5,180 nt of DNA, taken from positions 1 through 5,180 of the forward strand of contig JAGGWE010000011.1 in assembly GCA_021157665.1 (NCBI GenBank). Reading direction: 5' to 3'. A program made the translations under genes and the position numbers. How positions within the stretch are numbered: the stretch's first letter is position 1; each line of letters begins with the position of its first letter. The DNA is from Sulfurimonas sp. GTDB lineage: Bacteria; Campylobacterota; Campylobacteria; Campylobacterales; Sulfurimonadaceae. The notes under the pieces are model-generated. The model saw only the letters and a program-made list of their open reading frames with translations. It was not told the DNA's origin and made no database searches. Below, one piece after another: positions 1-5,180 of the stretch.

Positions 1-1191
1 CTCATCAGAAGAGTTTTTAACAGTATATCTTAAATCAATATCAAGATTCCATCTTCCATCATCTCTTTTTTGCAAGGTTTCTTTAACTTTTACATCAAAG
101 TTTTTTCCTATTTTTAATGAGATTGGGGTATCTTTTGGAGTATGTTTAAGTAAACTCTCGCCTAGTAAAATATTTGTATTTTTTAGTTTTGAGTAGCTTC
201 TAACTATACCCTTTGGAAGTGGATATTTAAAACCTTTTAGTGTTATATGCTGAGTTACATCGTGGTTTATTTCCCCTCTTAAGTAGTTTGGGTTTTGCAT
301 TGTTGCAGAGTATTTTCTTTTTACATCTAAGTTGTTCTCTTTGATAAATTTTATTTGAGTTTTTTCGTTATTTGCTAAAGTCACTTTAAATGGAATAGTG
401 TAAAAATGATAACCCTCATGTGCTTGATGATTTACAACTGCTTCTGAATTCATAACTCTTGACTTTGCCATTTTGTATTCAACTCTAGGCTCTCTTGCTC
501 TGTTTATTTCACCAGCTAAAACATGAAGGTTTGTATCTTTAAAAGCCTTTCCTGAACGGTTGTCTATTGTAATCCATCCAGTTAAATTTGCCTTGTCTTT
601 TTTGAGATTTAGTATGTAGTTACTTTTCCAGCCGATTCTGTTTATAAGATAATCTATACTCATTTTTGATTCAATATCAGTAGAAGTTGATACATTCCAA
701 ACCAAAGATGGTTTTGTGATTAACTCACTTGGGATGCTTGTAAAAATGATATTTTTACTTTCAACTGTTATGATAATTTTATCATCTGTTTTTACTATTG
801 CATTAGCCCCATCATTTGATAAAAGTGTTGCTTGGATAGTTTTAAAACTTTTTGCATTATCTTCAACTCTCACCGATACTTTTTTACCGATATGTGCATC
901 AAGAAGTTTTTTTTGTGTCAGCTTATCAAAACGGTATTGTTGAGAAAAAAGAGTAATTCCATTGGGTAAATCTACATTTACAGAATCAGTGTTGATAGTT
1001 GAGGCAACACCTTCATAAATGATTTTTTTGTCATCAGTTTTTAGATTTAATTTTCGCACTTCATGAACTAAACCGATATTTGAGTTATAAACGATTAGAG
1101 AATTATTTTGAGTATTTGGAGTTAGCGTTAGTCCAAAAAGAGTAGTTGTTGTAAGTATGGAAAATATAATTGTTAAAGATAGTGTTTTCAT
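1..1191 (-). CDS. DUF4139 domain-containing exported protein (3' end outside window)
   Basis: I read 397 codons without a stop on the minus strand from ATG at 1191-1189; the C-terminus lies beyond the left edge. The start has AAGGAA eight bases upstream and is followed by a signal peptide-like stretch (MKTLSLTIIFSILTTTTLFG), so the mature protein should be periplasmic or outer-membrane associated. Residues 30-75 have the LIVYNSNIGLVHEVRKL type opening seen in DUF4139 proteins. Residues about 178-397 carry the domain itself: YLINRIGWKSNYILNL, then GWITIDNRSGKAFKDTNLHV, LAGEINRAREP, and PLPKGIVRSYSK followed by HTPKDTPISLKIGKNFDV. I infer that only the last 50-90 residues are missing. It lacks the paired N-terminal DUF4140 layout of MuiA-type mucoidy inhibitors, so I would not call it MuiA. 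The family has no firm biochemical function. It is divergent from the amidase gene and may share its promoter region. Family call confident, function unknown. Confidence -1.
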   Translation of the reverse strand, partial: MKTLSLTIIFSILTTTTLFGLTLTPNTQNNSLIVYNSNIGLVHEVRKLNLKTDDKKIIYEGVASTINTDSVNVDLPNGITLFSQQYRFDKLTQKKLLDAHIGKKVSVRVEDNAKSFKTIQATLLSNDGANAIVKTDDKIIITVESKNIIFTSIPSELITKPSLVWNVSTSTDIESKMSIDYLINRIGWKSNYILNLKKDKANLTGWITIDNRSGKAFKDTNLHVLAGEINRAREPRVEYKMAKSRVMNSEAVVNHQAHEGYHFYTIPFKVTLANNEKTQIKFIKENNLDVKRKYSATMQNPNYLRGEINHDVTQHITLKGFKYPLPKGIVRSYSKLKNTNILLGESLLKHTPKDTPISLKIGKNFDVKVKETLQKRDDGRWNLDIDLRYTVKNSSDE

Positions 1192-1197
1192 AATAAA

Positions 1198-1203
1198 TTC
1201 CTT
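1198..1203 (-). promoter_or_regulatory. Ribosome binding site of the DUF4139 gene
   Basis: The minus strand reads AAGGAA here, followed by six bases and then ATG at 1191-1189. The good spacing to a start that opens a signal peptide supports this start. Confidence -1.
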
Positions 1204-1232
1204 GTAAGATATGGTACACTTATAAAAAAAAT

Positions 1233-1238
1233 AGAGGG
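1233..1238 (+). promoter_or_regulatory. Ribosome binding site of the amidase gene
   Basis: AGAGGG lies eight bases before ATG 1247. It is the only purine-rich stretch of this kind in the gap and fixes the amidase start at 1247, directly before a signal peptide. Confidence -1.
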
Positions 1239-1246
1239 TAACTTTT

Positions 1247-1900
1247 ATGCAAAAAATAATTTTAATCTTACTAACATTTTGTCTAACACTAACAGCTTAT
1301 GAGATAAAACAAACACCGATAAACTTTGGTGAAAAACGGATAGCACTTACAAAAGAGTATATAAAAAATCATTATGGTTTTGAGGTAAAAGATATAAAAA
1401 TCACTCCTAAAATAGTGTTGATTCATTATACTGCTGTAGAAACTTTTGAAGATTCTTTAAGTCGATTTAAATCACAAACTTTGCCAACTGATAGACCAGA
1501 TATTTCTAAGGCTAGTGCTTTAAATGTTTCTGCTCATTTTATGGTTGAGCGAGATGGTACTATTCATCAGTTGATGCCACTTGATTTTATGGCTCGACAT
1601 GTGATCGGTTTAAATTACACCTCGATAGGGATTGAAAATGTTGGTGGCACTGGGTATAAACAAGATTTGACAATTGAGCAACTTTTAGCAAATATTTTTC
1701 TAGTAAATTATCTTAAGAAGAGGTTTCCAAGTATTGAATATGTAGTCGGACATCATGAGTACAGATGTTTCGAGGGAACTAAACTTTGGTTAGAGTTAGA
1801 TGATGGTTATAGAACTACAAAACATGACCCAGGTGAGAATTTTATGAGAGATTTACGAGCAAATATTAAAGGCTTTAAAGTAGCCCCTTGTGATAAGTAA
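1247..1900 (+). CDS. Secreted N-acetylmuramoyl-L-alanine amidase (Amidase_2/PGRP fold)
   Basis: A 217-residue zinc amidase predicted to cleave the bond between N-acetylmuramic acid and L-alanine in peptidoglycan or its fragments. Residues 1-17 (MQKIILILLTFCLTLTA) look like a Sec signal peptide, placing it in the periplasm. Family motifs in order: VLIHYTA with first zinc ligand H60; SAHFMVERDGTIHQL (95-109); RHVIG (117-121); SIGIENVG with the probable catalytic E130; VVGHHEY with second zinc ligand H169; KHDPGENF with the third ligand D194. All expected active-site residues are present. The stretch between H169 and D194 (25 residues) is longer than in AmpD (H154 to D164) and holds the FEGTKLWLE segment. 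The mature protein has only two cysteines, C174 and C215, which could form a disulfide. The gene overlaps the DUF819 gene by 11 bases, so the two are probably co-translated. The family call is strong; whether it acts on intact wall or on released muropeptides is not decided by sequence. Confidence -1.
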   Translation: MQKIILILLTFCLTLTAYEIKQTPINFGEKRIALTKEYIKNHYGFEVKDIKITPKIVLIHYTAVETFEDSLSRFKSQTLPTDRPDISKASALNVSAHFMVERDGTIHQLMPLDFMARHVIGLNYTSIGIENVGGTGYKQDLTIEQLLANIFLVNYLKKRFPSIEYVVGHHEYRCFEGTKLWLELDDGYRTTKHDPGENFMRDLRANIKGFKVAPCDK

Positions 1901-3020
1901 TCCTCTTGTTTATCTTTTTACTTTAGCATTTATTGCTACTGCTTTTAACACTTTAGAGAGTAAAACAAACTTTAAAATTTTTAAGTATCTTCCAGCAGTT
2001 GTAATGATATATGCTTTTAGTATGTTTTTAGCTTCTATGGGGGCTTTTGAGTACAATGATGAGATAAACTCAATCTATAAACTTACTAAAACAAACCTAC
2101 TTCCAGCTATGCTTTTTCTTATGCTTTTACAAGTTGATTTTACCCATTTTTTTAAACTTGGTAAATCACTTCTTATCTCTTATATTTTAGCGATTATAAG
2201 CTTGGCATGTGGATTTATAATTGTAGCAATTTTGTTTGATTTTAACAGTGATATGGCTTCAGCTTTTGGTGCATTGGCAGGTAGTTGGATGGGTGGAACA
2301 GCAAATATGATAGCAGTTGGTTCTGCTCTTGGGGTTTCTCAAGAGGCATTTGGCTTTGCTCTGATAGTTGATAGTGTAAACTACACTCTATGGGTTATGC
2401 TTTTACTATTTTTAGTTCCATTTGCGAAAATATTTAACCATTTTACTTCTAGTGATGAAAATATGGCTTATTTGAGTGAGATAAGTTGTGCTTGTAATAT
2501 TGGAGCAAAAAAATACTGGCTTTTGATATTTTTTGCCATTCTTGTATCTCTTTTTTCTCAATTAATAGCTCGGCATGTGGAGATTTTAAATAGCACTACA
2601 ACCATAGTTTTATTAGCCTCATTTTTTGGGGTTTTAGGCTCTTTTACAAGGTTAAAAGAGATGAATGGTTCAAGTGAAGTAGCAACTACAATGCTTTATA
2701 TCATCATCGCACTTATCGGTTCAAAAGCAGTTTTTGAGAGTTTTTTGGATGTTGGAGTTTATGTTTTAGCTGGATTTATGATTTTAGTTATCCATGCTGT
2801 AATTATGCTCATAGGAGCAAAAATATTTAAACTAGATTTGTTCTCCATAGCTGTTGCATCTCTCTCAAACATAGGAGGAGTAGCCTCAGCCCCAATCCTC
2901 GCAGCAGCTTACAATAAATCACTTGTAAGTGTTGGAATTTTAATGGCGATAATGGGGTATCTCATAGGTACTTTTGGTGGCTTAGCTGTTGGGAATATTT
3001 TGATTGGGATTGCTAAATAA
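1890..3020 (+). CDS. DUF819 family polytopic inner-membrane protein
   Basis: A 376-residue, very hydrophobic protein with about ten membrane segments (for example near 5-20, 34-51, 69-85, 94-117, 152-176, 208-226, 237-252, 266-282, 288-310 and 344-372). I use GTG 1890, inside the amidase gene in another frame: the resulting MISNPLVYL N-terminus matches how DUF819 proteins normally begin, whereas the next in-frame ATG is about 38 codons later and would remove the first membrane segment. No strong Shine-Dalgarno precedes the GTG, which fits translational coupling to the amidase. Two glycine-rich motifs mark the family: GSWMGGTANMIAVGSALGVS (131-150) and SNIGGVASAPILAAAYNKSL (326-345) followed by GILMAIMGYLIGTFGGL. 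Their similarity suggests a duplicated, transporter-like fold. The substrate is not established. Sitting behind a periplasmic amidase, uptake of a cell wall peptide or sugar is a reasonable inference, not a demonstrated role. Confidence -1.
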   Translation: MISNPLVYLFTLAFIATAFNTLESKTNFKIFKYLPAVVMIYAFSMFLASMGAFEYNDEINSIYKLTKTNLLPAMLFLMLLQVDFTHFFKLGKSLLISYILAIISLACGFIIVAILFDFNSDMASAFGALAGSWMGGTANMIAVGSALGVSQEAFGFALIVDSVNYTLWVMLLLFLVPFAKIFNHFTSSDENMAYLSEISCACNIGAKKYWLLIFFAILVSLFSQLIARHVEILNSTTTIVLLASFFGVLGSFTRLKEMNGSSEVATTMLYIIIALIGSKAVFESFLDVGVYVLAGFMILVIHAVIMLIGAKIFKLDLFSIAVASLSNIGGVASAPILAAAYNKSLVSVGILMAIMGYLIGTFGGLAVGNILIGIAK

Positions 3021-3119
3021 GAAAACGGTTTTTTTGAGGATGACTATAAGTCAGAGCCTTGCACAGGAACCGCAACCTGTTTATTATAGCCCATTCGTTT
3101 CTCACTCGGATAAACTAGT
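3021..3119 (-). ncRNA. tracrRNA of the type II-C CRISPR-Cas system
   Basis: The gap between the DUF819 gene and cas9 encodes on the minus strand an RNA that follows the C. jejuni tracrRNA plan. From its 5' end: an anti-repeat of about 36 bases (3118-3083) ending GGGCTATAAT, against GGGACTAAAAT in C. jejuni; then AAACAGGTTGCGG, against AAAGAGTTTGCGG. The core folds as ACAGG (3080-3076), loop TTGCGGTT (3075-3068), CCTGT (3067-3063). A second hairpin, TGACT-TAT-AGTCA (3053-3041), follows. The tail is AAAAAAACCGTTTTC (3035-3021), against TAAAACCGCTTTT in C. jejuni. Tail AACCG (3030-3026) can pair with CGGTT (3072-3068) in the first loop. The RNA should pair with the crRNA repeat, be processed by RNase III, and be bound by Cas9. 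The 5' end is inferred from the -10 position and the 3' end from the T-rich tail; both may be off by several bases. The comparison with C. jejuni is from memory of its published sequence. Confidence -1.
3063..3086 (+). terminator. Weak possible terminator for the amidase-DUF819 unit
   Basis: Read on the plus strand, ACAGG (3063-3067) and CCTGT (3076-3080) form a five-pair stem followed by TTATTA. This is the mirror image of the tracrRNA stem. It could stop transcripts coming out of the DUF819 gene, but the stem is short, the loop is eight bases and the T tract is broken. No better plus-strand terminator is visible between 3020 and cas9. Confidence -1.
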
Positions 3120-3125
3120 ACCGTT

Positions 3126-3134
3126 ATGATATAA
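3126..3134 (-). promoter_or_regulatory. Probable tracrRNA promoter -10 region
   Basis: On the minus strand the sequence ATTATATCAT offers TATCAT (3131-3126) or TTATAT (3134-3129) as the -10. With TATCAT, transcription would begin near 3119, one base outside a 36-base anti-repeat. That agreement between promoter and RNA boundary is the main support. No consensus -35 at the right spacing is visible. Confidence -1.
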
Positions 3135-3135
3135 T
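3127..3135 (+). promoter_or_regulatory. cas9: Extended -10 promoter of cas9
   Basis: TGATATAAT is a perfect extended -10 (TG, one base, TATAAT). It predicts a start site near 3142 and a 5' leader of only about 17 bases before the cas9 ATG. The -35 position falls inside the anti-repeat DNA and does not match TTGACA, as is common for extended -10 promoters. The same bases hold the tracrRNA -10 on the other strand. Confidence -1.
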
Positions 3136-3147
3136 TGTTTCTATTAA

Positions 3148-3153
3148 AAGGAA
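3148..3153 (+). promoter_or_regulatory. cas9: Ribosome binding site of cas9
   Basis: AAGGAA precedes ATG 3159 by five bases. It supports this start, from which the RuvC-I aspartate falls at residue 9 as expected for a Cas9 N-terminus. Confidence -1.
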
Positions 3154-3158
3154 ATAAA

Positions 3159-5180
3159 ATGTCAAAAATAGTTTTAGGATTGGATTTAGGGATAACTTCT
3201 ATTGGTTGGGCTTTAGTAAATGTAGATGATAAAAATTCTAAAAACAGTAATATTATTGATAGCGGTGTTAGAATATTTACTATTGCAGAACATCCAAAAG
3301 ATGGAAAGTCTTTGGCTCTTCCAAGACGAGAAGCAAGAAGTGCTAGACGAACTACAAAAAGAAAGGCTCAAAAGCTACGAGCTGTCAAAAGATTATTACT
3401 TCAAAATAATATTATTACAAAATCTGAATTAGAAAAACTTTTTATTGGTAACAAAGCCCAAAAAGATGTTTGGGAATTACGAAGAGAAGCACTTTATAGA
3501 GAACTAAATAAGCAAGAACTTTCTAGAATTATGATTCATCTTGCAAAACATAGAGGTTACTCTTCAAATCGTAAAAGTGAAGAACCAAACGATAGTGAAG
3601 GTAAGGCTGTATTATTTGGTATTAGTCAAAATCAAGAGATACTGCAAAAGAATACTTATCAAACTATAGGTGAATATATTTCTACAAAAAATAAAAAACG
3701 AAATGGTAAAGATAGTGAAGGTAAACTAAACTATGAAAATTCTATCTCAAGAGCTATGCTTATAGATGAAATAACTATTATTTTTATAAAACAAAAAGAG
3801 TTTGGAAATAAGTTTGTAAATGATGAACTGTTACAAACTTACAAAGAGATAGCGTTTGAGCAAAGAGCTTTAAAATCTGTTGAAGATATGGTTGCAAACT
3901 GTCCTTTTGAAATTGATGAAAAAAGGGCTTCTAAAAGTTCTTATACTTTTGAGATGTTTAGAGCCTTGCAAAAACTAAAAAATTTAAGAGTGATAGATGA
4001 AAATGGCTTAGAGATGCCGTTAATACTTGAACAAATCCATCAAATCATTTATAAAGCTAAAGATACTGCCAAGTTTACATACAAATCTTTTAAAAAACTA
4101 TTCCCACAGTATAAAGGTATGAATATAAAAGGTTTAGTATATTATGACCATAAAACTGGTGAAGTAAAAGACCCAGAGGGGGTTAAGTTTTTAGATTTCA
4201 GTGCTTTTTTAAAGATAAAAAAAGCTATTCAAGGTATTGATAATTTGTATTGGCAAACAATAGAAAACAATAGTGATATATTGGATGCAATCACCACTGT
4301 TTTAACTACTCAAAAAGATGATAAAAAATCAATACTTGAACTTAGTAAAATAGTTGAGAGTCAAAAGATTTGTGAAGCATTGGTTAGGGTGTCTTTTTCT
4401 AAGTTTGGACATTTAAGTAATAAGGCGATAAAAAATATAATTCCATTCTTAGAGTTTGGAGATGATTATGATAAGGCTTGCGAAAAAGCTGGTTATGATT
4501 TTAAAGCTATTTTTAAAGGTGATAAAACATTGCTTTTACCACCTTTAAGTGAGCAAGAAAATTTAGAAATGACAAATCCAGTAGTAAAAAGAGCTGTCGC
4601 ACAGATGCGGCTTGTTTATAATGCGATAGCTAGAAAATATGGTGAGATAGATGCTATTCATGTGGAGTTTACGAGAGATATTAAAAAATCACATGATGAT
4701 AGAAAAAAGATAGAAAAAGAACAAGGTAAATTTAAAGATGCAAAAGATGAAGCAAGAGTTCATGCTACAGAGATTTTAGGACATGAGCCAAATGCAAAAG
4801 AGCTTTTAAAATTCAGACTTTGGAAAGAACAAAATAAAGAGTGTGTTTATAGTGGAAAATATATAGACCCAATAGTTTTACAAGACTCATATGCAACAGA
4901 AGTTGACCATATCCTCCCATATAGTCGTTCACTAGATGATTCTTTAAATAATAAAGTATTGTGTTTTACAAAGGAAAATCAAGACAAGGGAAATAAAATA
5001 CCTGCTGAGTATATGAGTGAAGAGCAATTTCATGAGTTTAAGTTAAGGGTTGAAGGATATAAAAATATTAAAAAAGCAAAGCAGGGGCGACTTCTAAAAC
5101 AGAGTTTTGATGCAAGTAGTGAAGATGCTTTTAAAGATAGAAATAAAAATGATACCTCTTATATATCAAAATTTATAAAA
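3159..5180 (+). CDS. cas9: CRISPR-associated endonuclease Cas9, type II-C (3' end outside window)
   Basis: I read 674 codons with no stop or frameshift up to the right edge. Cas9 is the RNA-guided double-strand DNA nuclease of type II CRISPR immunity; HNH cuts the strand paired to the guide and RuvC the other. RuvC-I is MSKIVLGLDLGITSIGWA with catalytic D9. The arginine-rich bridge helix is at about 54-80 (ALPRREARSARRTTKRK). The REC region follows, with HLAKHRGYSSNRK (127-139) and NCPFEIDEKRASKSSYTFE typical of compact Cas9s. RuvC-II is IHVEFTRD with E503, preceded by NPVVKRAVAQMRLVYNAI. HNH is EVDHILPYSRSLDD with D583 and H584, then KENQDKGNK with N607, exactly 23 residues after H584 as in SpyCas9 and NmeCas9. 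DRNKNDTSYIS near the end marks the return toward RuvC-III. RuvC-III and the PAM-interacting domain are outside the window. Spacing of catalytic residues is almost that of NmeCas9 (D16, E504, H588, N611), so I infer a protein of about 1,000-1,080 residues. All active-site residues visible are intact, so the enzyme is probably functional. Confidence -1.
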   Translation, partial: MSKIVLGLDLGITSIGWALVNVDDKNSKNSNIIDSGVRIFTIAEHPKDGKSLALPRREARSARRTTKRKAQKLRAVKRLLLQNNIITKSELEKLFIGNKAQKDVWELRREALYRELNKQELSRIMIHLAKHRGYSSNRKSEEPNDSEGKAVLFGISQNQEILQKNTYQTIGEYISTKNKKRNGKDSEGKLNYENSISRAMLIDEITIIFIKQKEFGNKFVNDELLQTYKEIAFEQRALKSVEDMVANCPFEIDEKRASKSSYTFEMFRALQKLKNLRVIDENGLEMPLILEQIHQIIYKAKDTAKFTYKSFKKLFPQYKGMNIKGLVYYDHKTGEVKDPEGVKFLDFSAFLKIKKAIQGIDNLYWQTIENNSDILDAITTVLTTQKDDKKSILELSKIVESQKICEALVRVSFSKFGHLSNKAIKNIIPFLEFGDDYDKACEKAGYDFKAIFKGDKTLLLPPLSEQENLEMTNPVVKRAVAQMRLVYNAIARKYGEIDAIHVEFTRDIKKSHDDRKKIEKEQGKFKDAKDEARVHATEILGHEPNAKELLKFRLWKEQNKECVYSGKYIDPIVLQDSYATEVDHILPYSRSLDDSLNNKVLCFTKENQDKGNKIPAEYMSEEQFHEFKLRVEGYKNIKKAKQGRLLKQSFDASSEDAFKDRNKNDTSYISKFIK

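Larger units (their letters stand above)
1192..1246. promoter_or_regulatory. Divergent intergenic region between DUF4139 and amidase genes
   Basis: This 55-base gap must hold promoters for both divergent genes unless transcription enters from outside. On the plus strand TATAAA (1221-1226) or TACACT (1215-1220) could serve as a -10. On the minus strand TATAAG (1224-1219) could serve for the DUF4139 gene. The candidates overlap, no convincing -35 is visible on either strand, and in this phylum the -35 is usually poorly conserved. Exact elements are uncertain; the divergent arrangement is clear. Confidence -1.

Noticed and set aside
716..943. 75-codon plus-strand open frame
   Set aside because: It is antisense to the DUF4139 coding region, has no ribosome binding site, and its hydrophobic look comes from the reverse reading of an AT-rich beta-rich protein.
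1247..1300. Lipoprotein signal on the amidase (cysteine at residue 12)
   Set aside because: The residues before the cysteine are LTF, with phenylalanine at -1, which does not fit a lipobox, and the cysteine is too close to the N-terminus. A cleavable Sec signal ending near residue 17 fits better.
3021..3034. AAAAC-G-GTTTT as a plus-strand terminator hairpin after DUF819
   Set aside because: The symmetry leaves a one-base loop and an A-T stem, which cannot fold into a stable terminator. The bases are better explained as the tracrRNA tail on the other strand.
3083..3118. A lone degenerate CRISPR repeat or leader-end of an array
   Set aside because: There is only one copy, with no second repeat or spacer spacing nearby, and it continues directly into the tracrRNA hairpins, so it is the anti-repeat.
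3160..3165. Perfect TTGACA on the minus strand as a -35 for a long tracrRNA form
   Set aside because: At 16-18 bases downstream there is no acceptable -10 (AGAAAC region), and the plausible -10 at 3131-3126 is 28 bases away. It falls on the cas9 start codon region and is probably chance.
3226..3432. 68-codon plus-strand open frame
   Set aside because: It lies wholly inside cas9 in another frame, over the RuvC-I to bridge helix region whose sequence is conserved in the cas9 frame.

Overview
The window is AT-rich DNA with short intergenic gaps. Its closest recognisable relatives are in the Campylobacterota (Sulfurimonas, Sulfuricurvum, Arcobacter or Campylobacter-like). This rests on base composition, the small type II-C Cas9, and a candidate tracrRNA whose core resembles that of Campylobacter jejuni. 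The exact genus cannot be fixed from sequence alone.

Layout. (1) Positions 1-1191, minus strand: the 5' 397 codons of an exported DUF4139 protein, running off the left edge. (2) 1192-1246: a 55-base divergent gap with a ribosome binding site on each strand. (3) 1247-1900, plus strand: a secreted zinc N-acetylmuramoyl-L-alanine amidase. (4) 1890-3020, plus strand: a polytopic DUF819 membrane protein that starts at GTG inside the end of the amidase gene. (5) 3021 to about 3119, minus strand: a tracrRNA gene that is easily missed because it lies in an apparently empty gap. (6) 3120-3158: a very compact two-way promoter region. (7) 3159-5180, plus strand: the first 674 codons of cas9, through the RuvC-I, bridge helix, REC, RuvC-II and HNH regions and running off the right edge.

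How they work together. The amidase and DUF819 genes form one translationally coupled unit. It plausibly handles cell wall turnover: the amidase cuts peptide from glycan and the membrane protein may move a product. The tracrRNA and cas9 form the start of a type II-C CRISPR-Cas locus; cas1, cas2 and the repeat-spacer array are not in the window and would be expected to the right. The tracrRNA points away from cas9, and its 3' end abuts the DUF819 stop codon, so the boundary between housekeeping genes and the defence locus lies at about position 3021.

The main discovery is the tracrRNA. From it one can predict the crRNA repeat, a hairpin-loop-to-tail pseudoknot matching the C. jejuni design, and a shared AT palindrome holding the -10 elements of both the cas9 and tracrRNA promoters.
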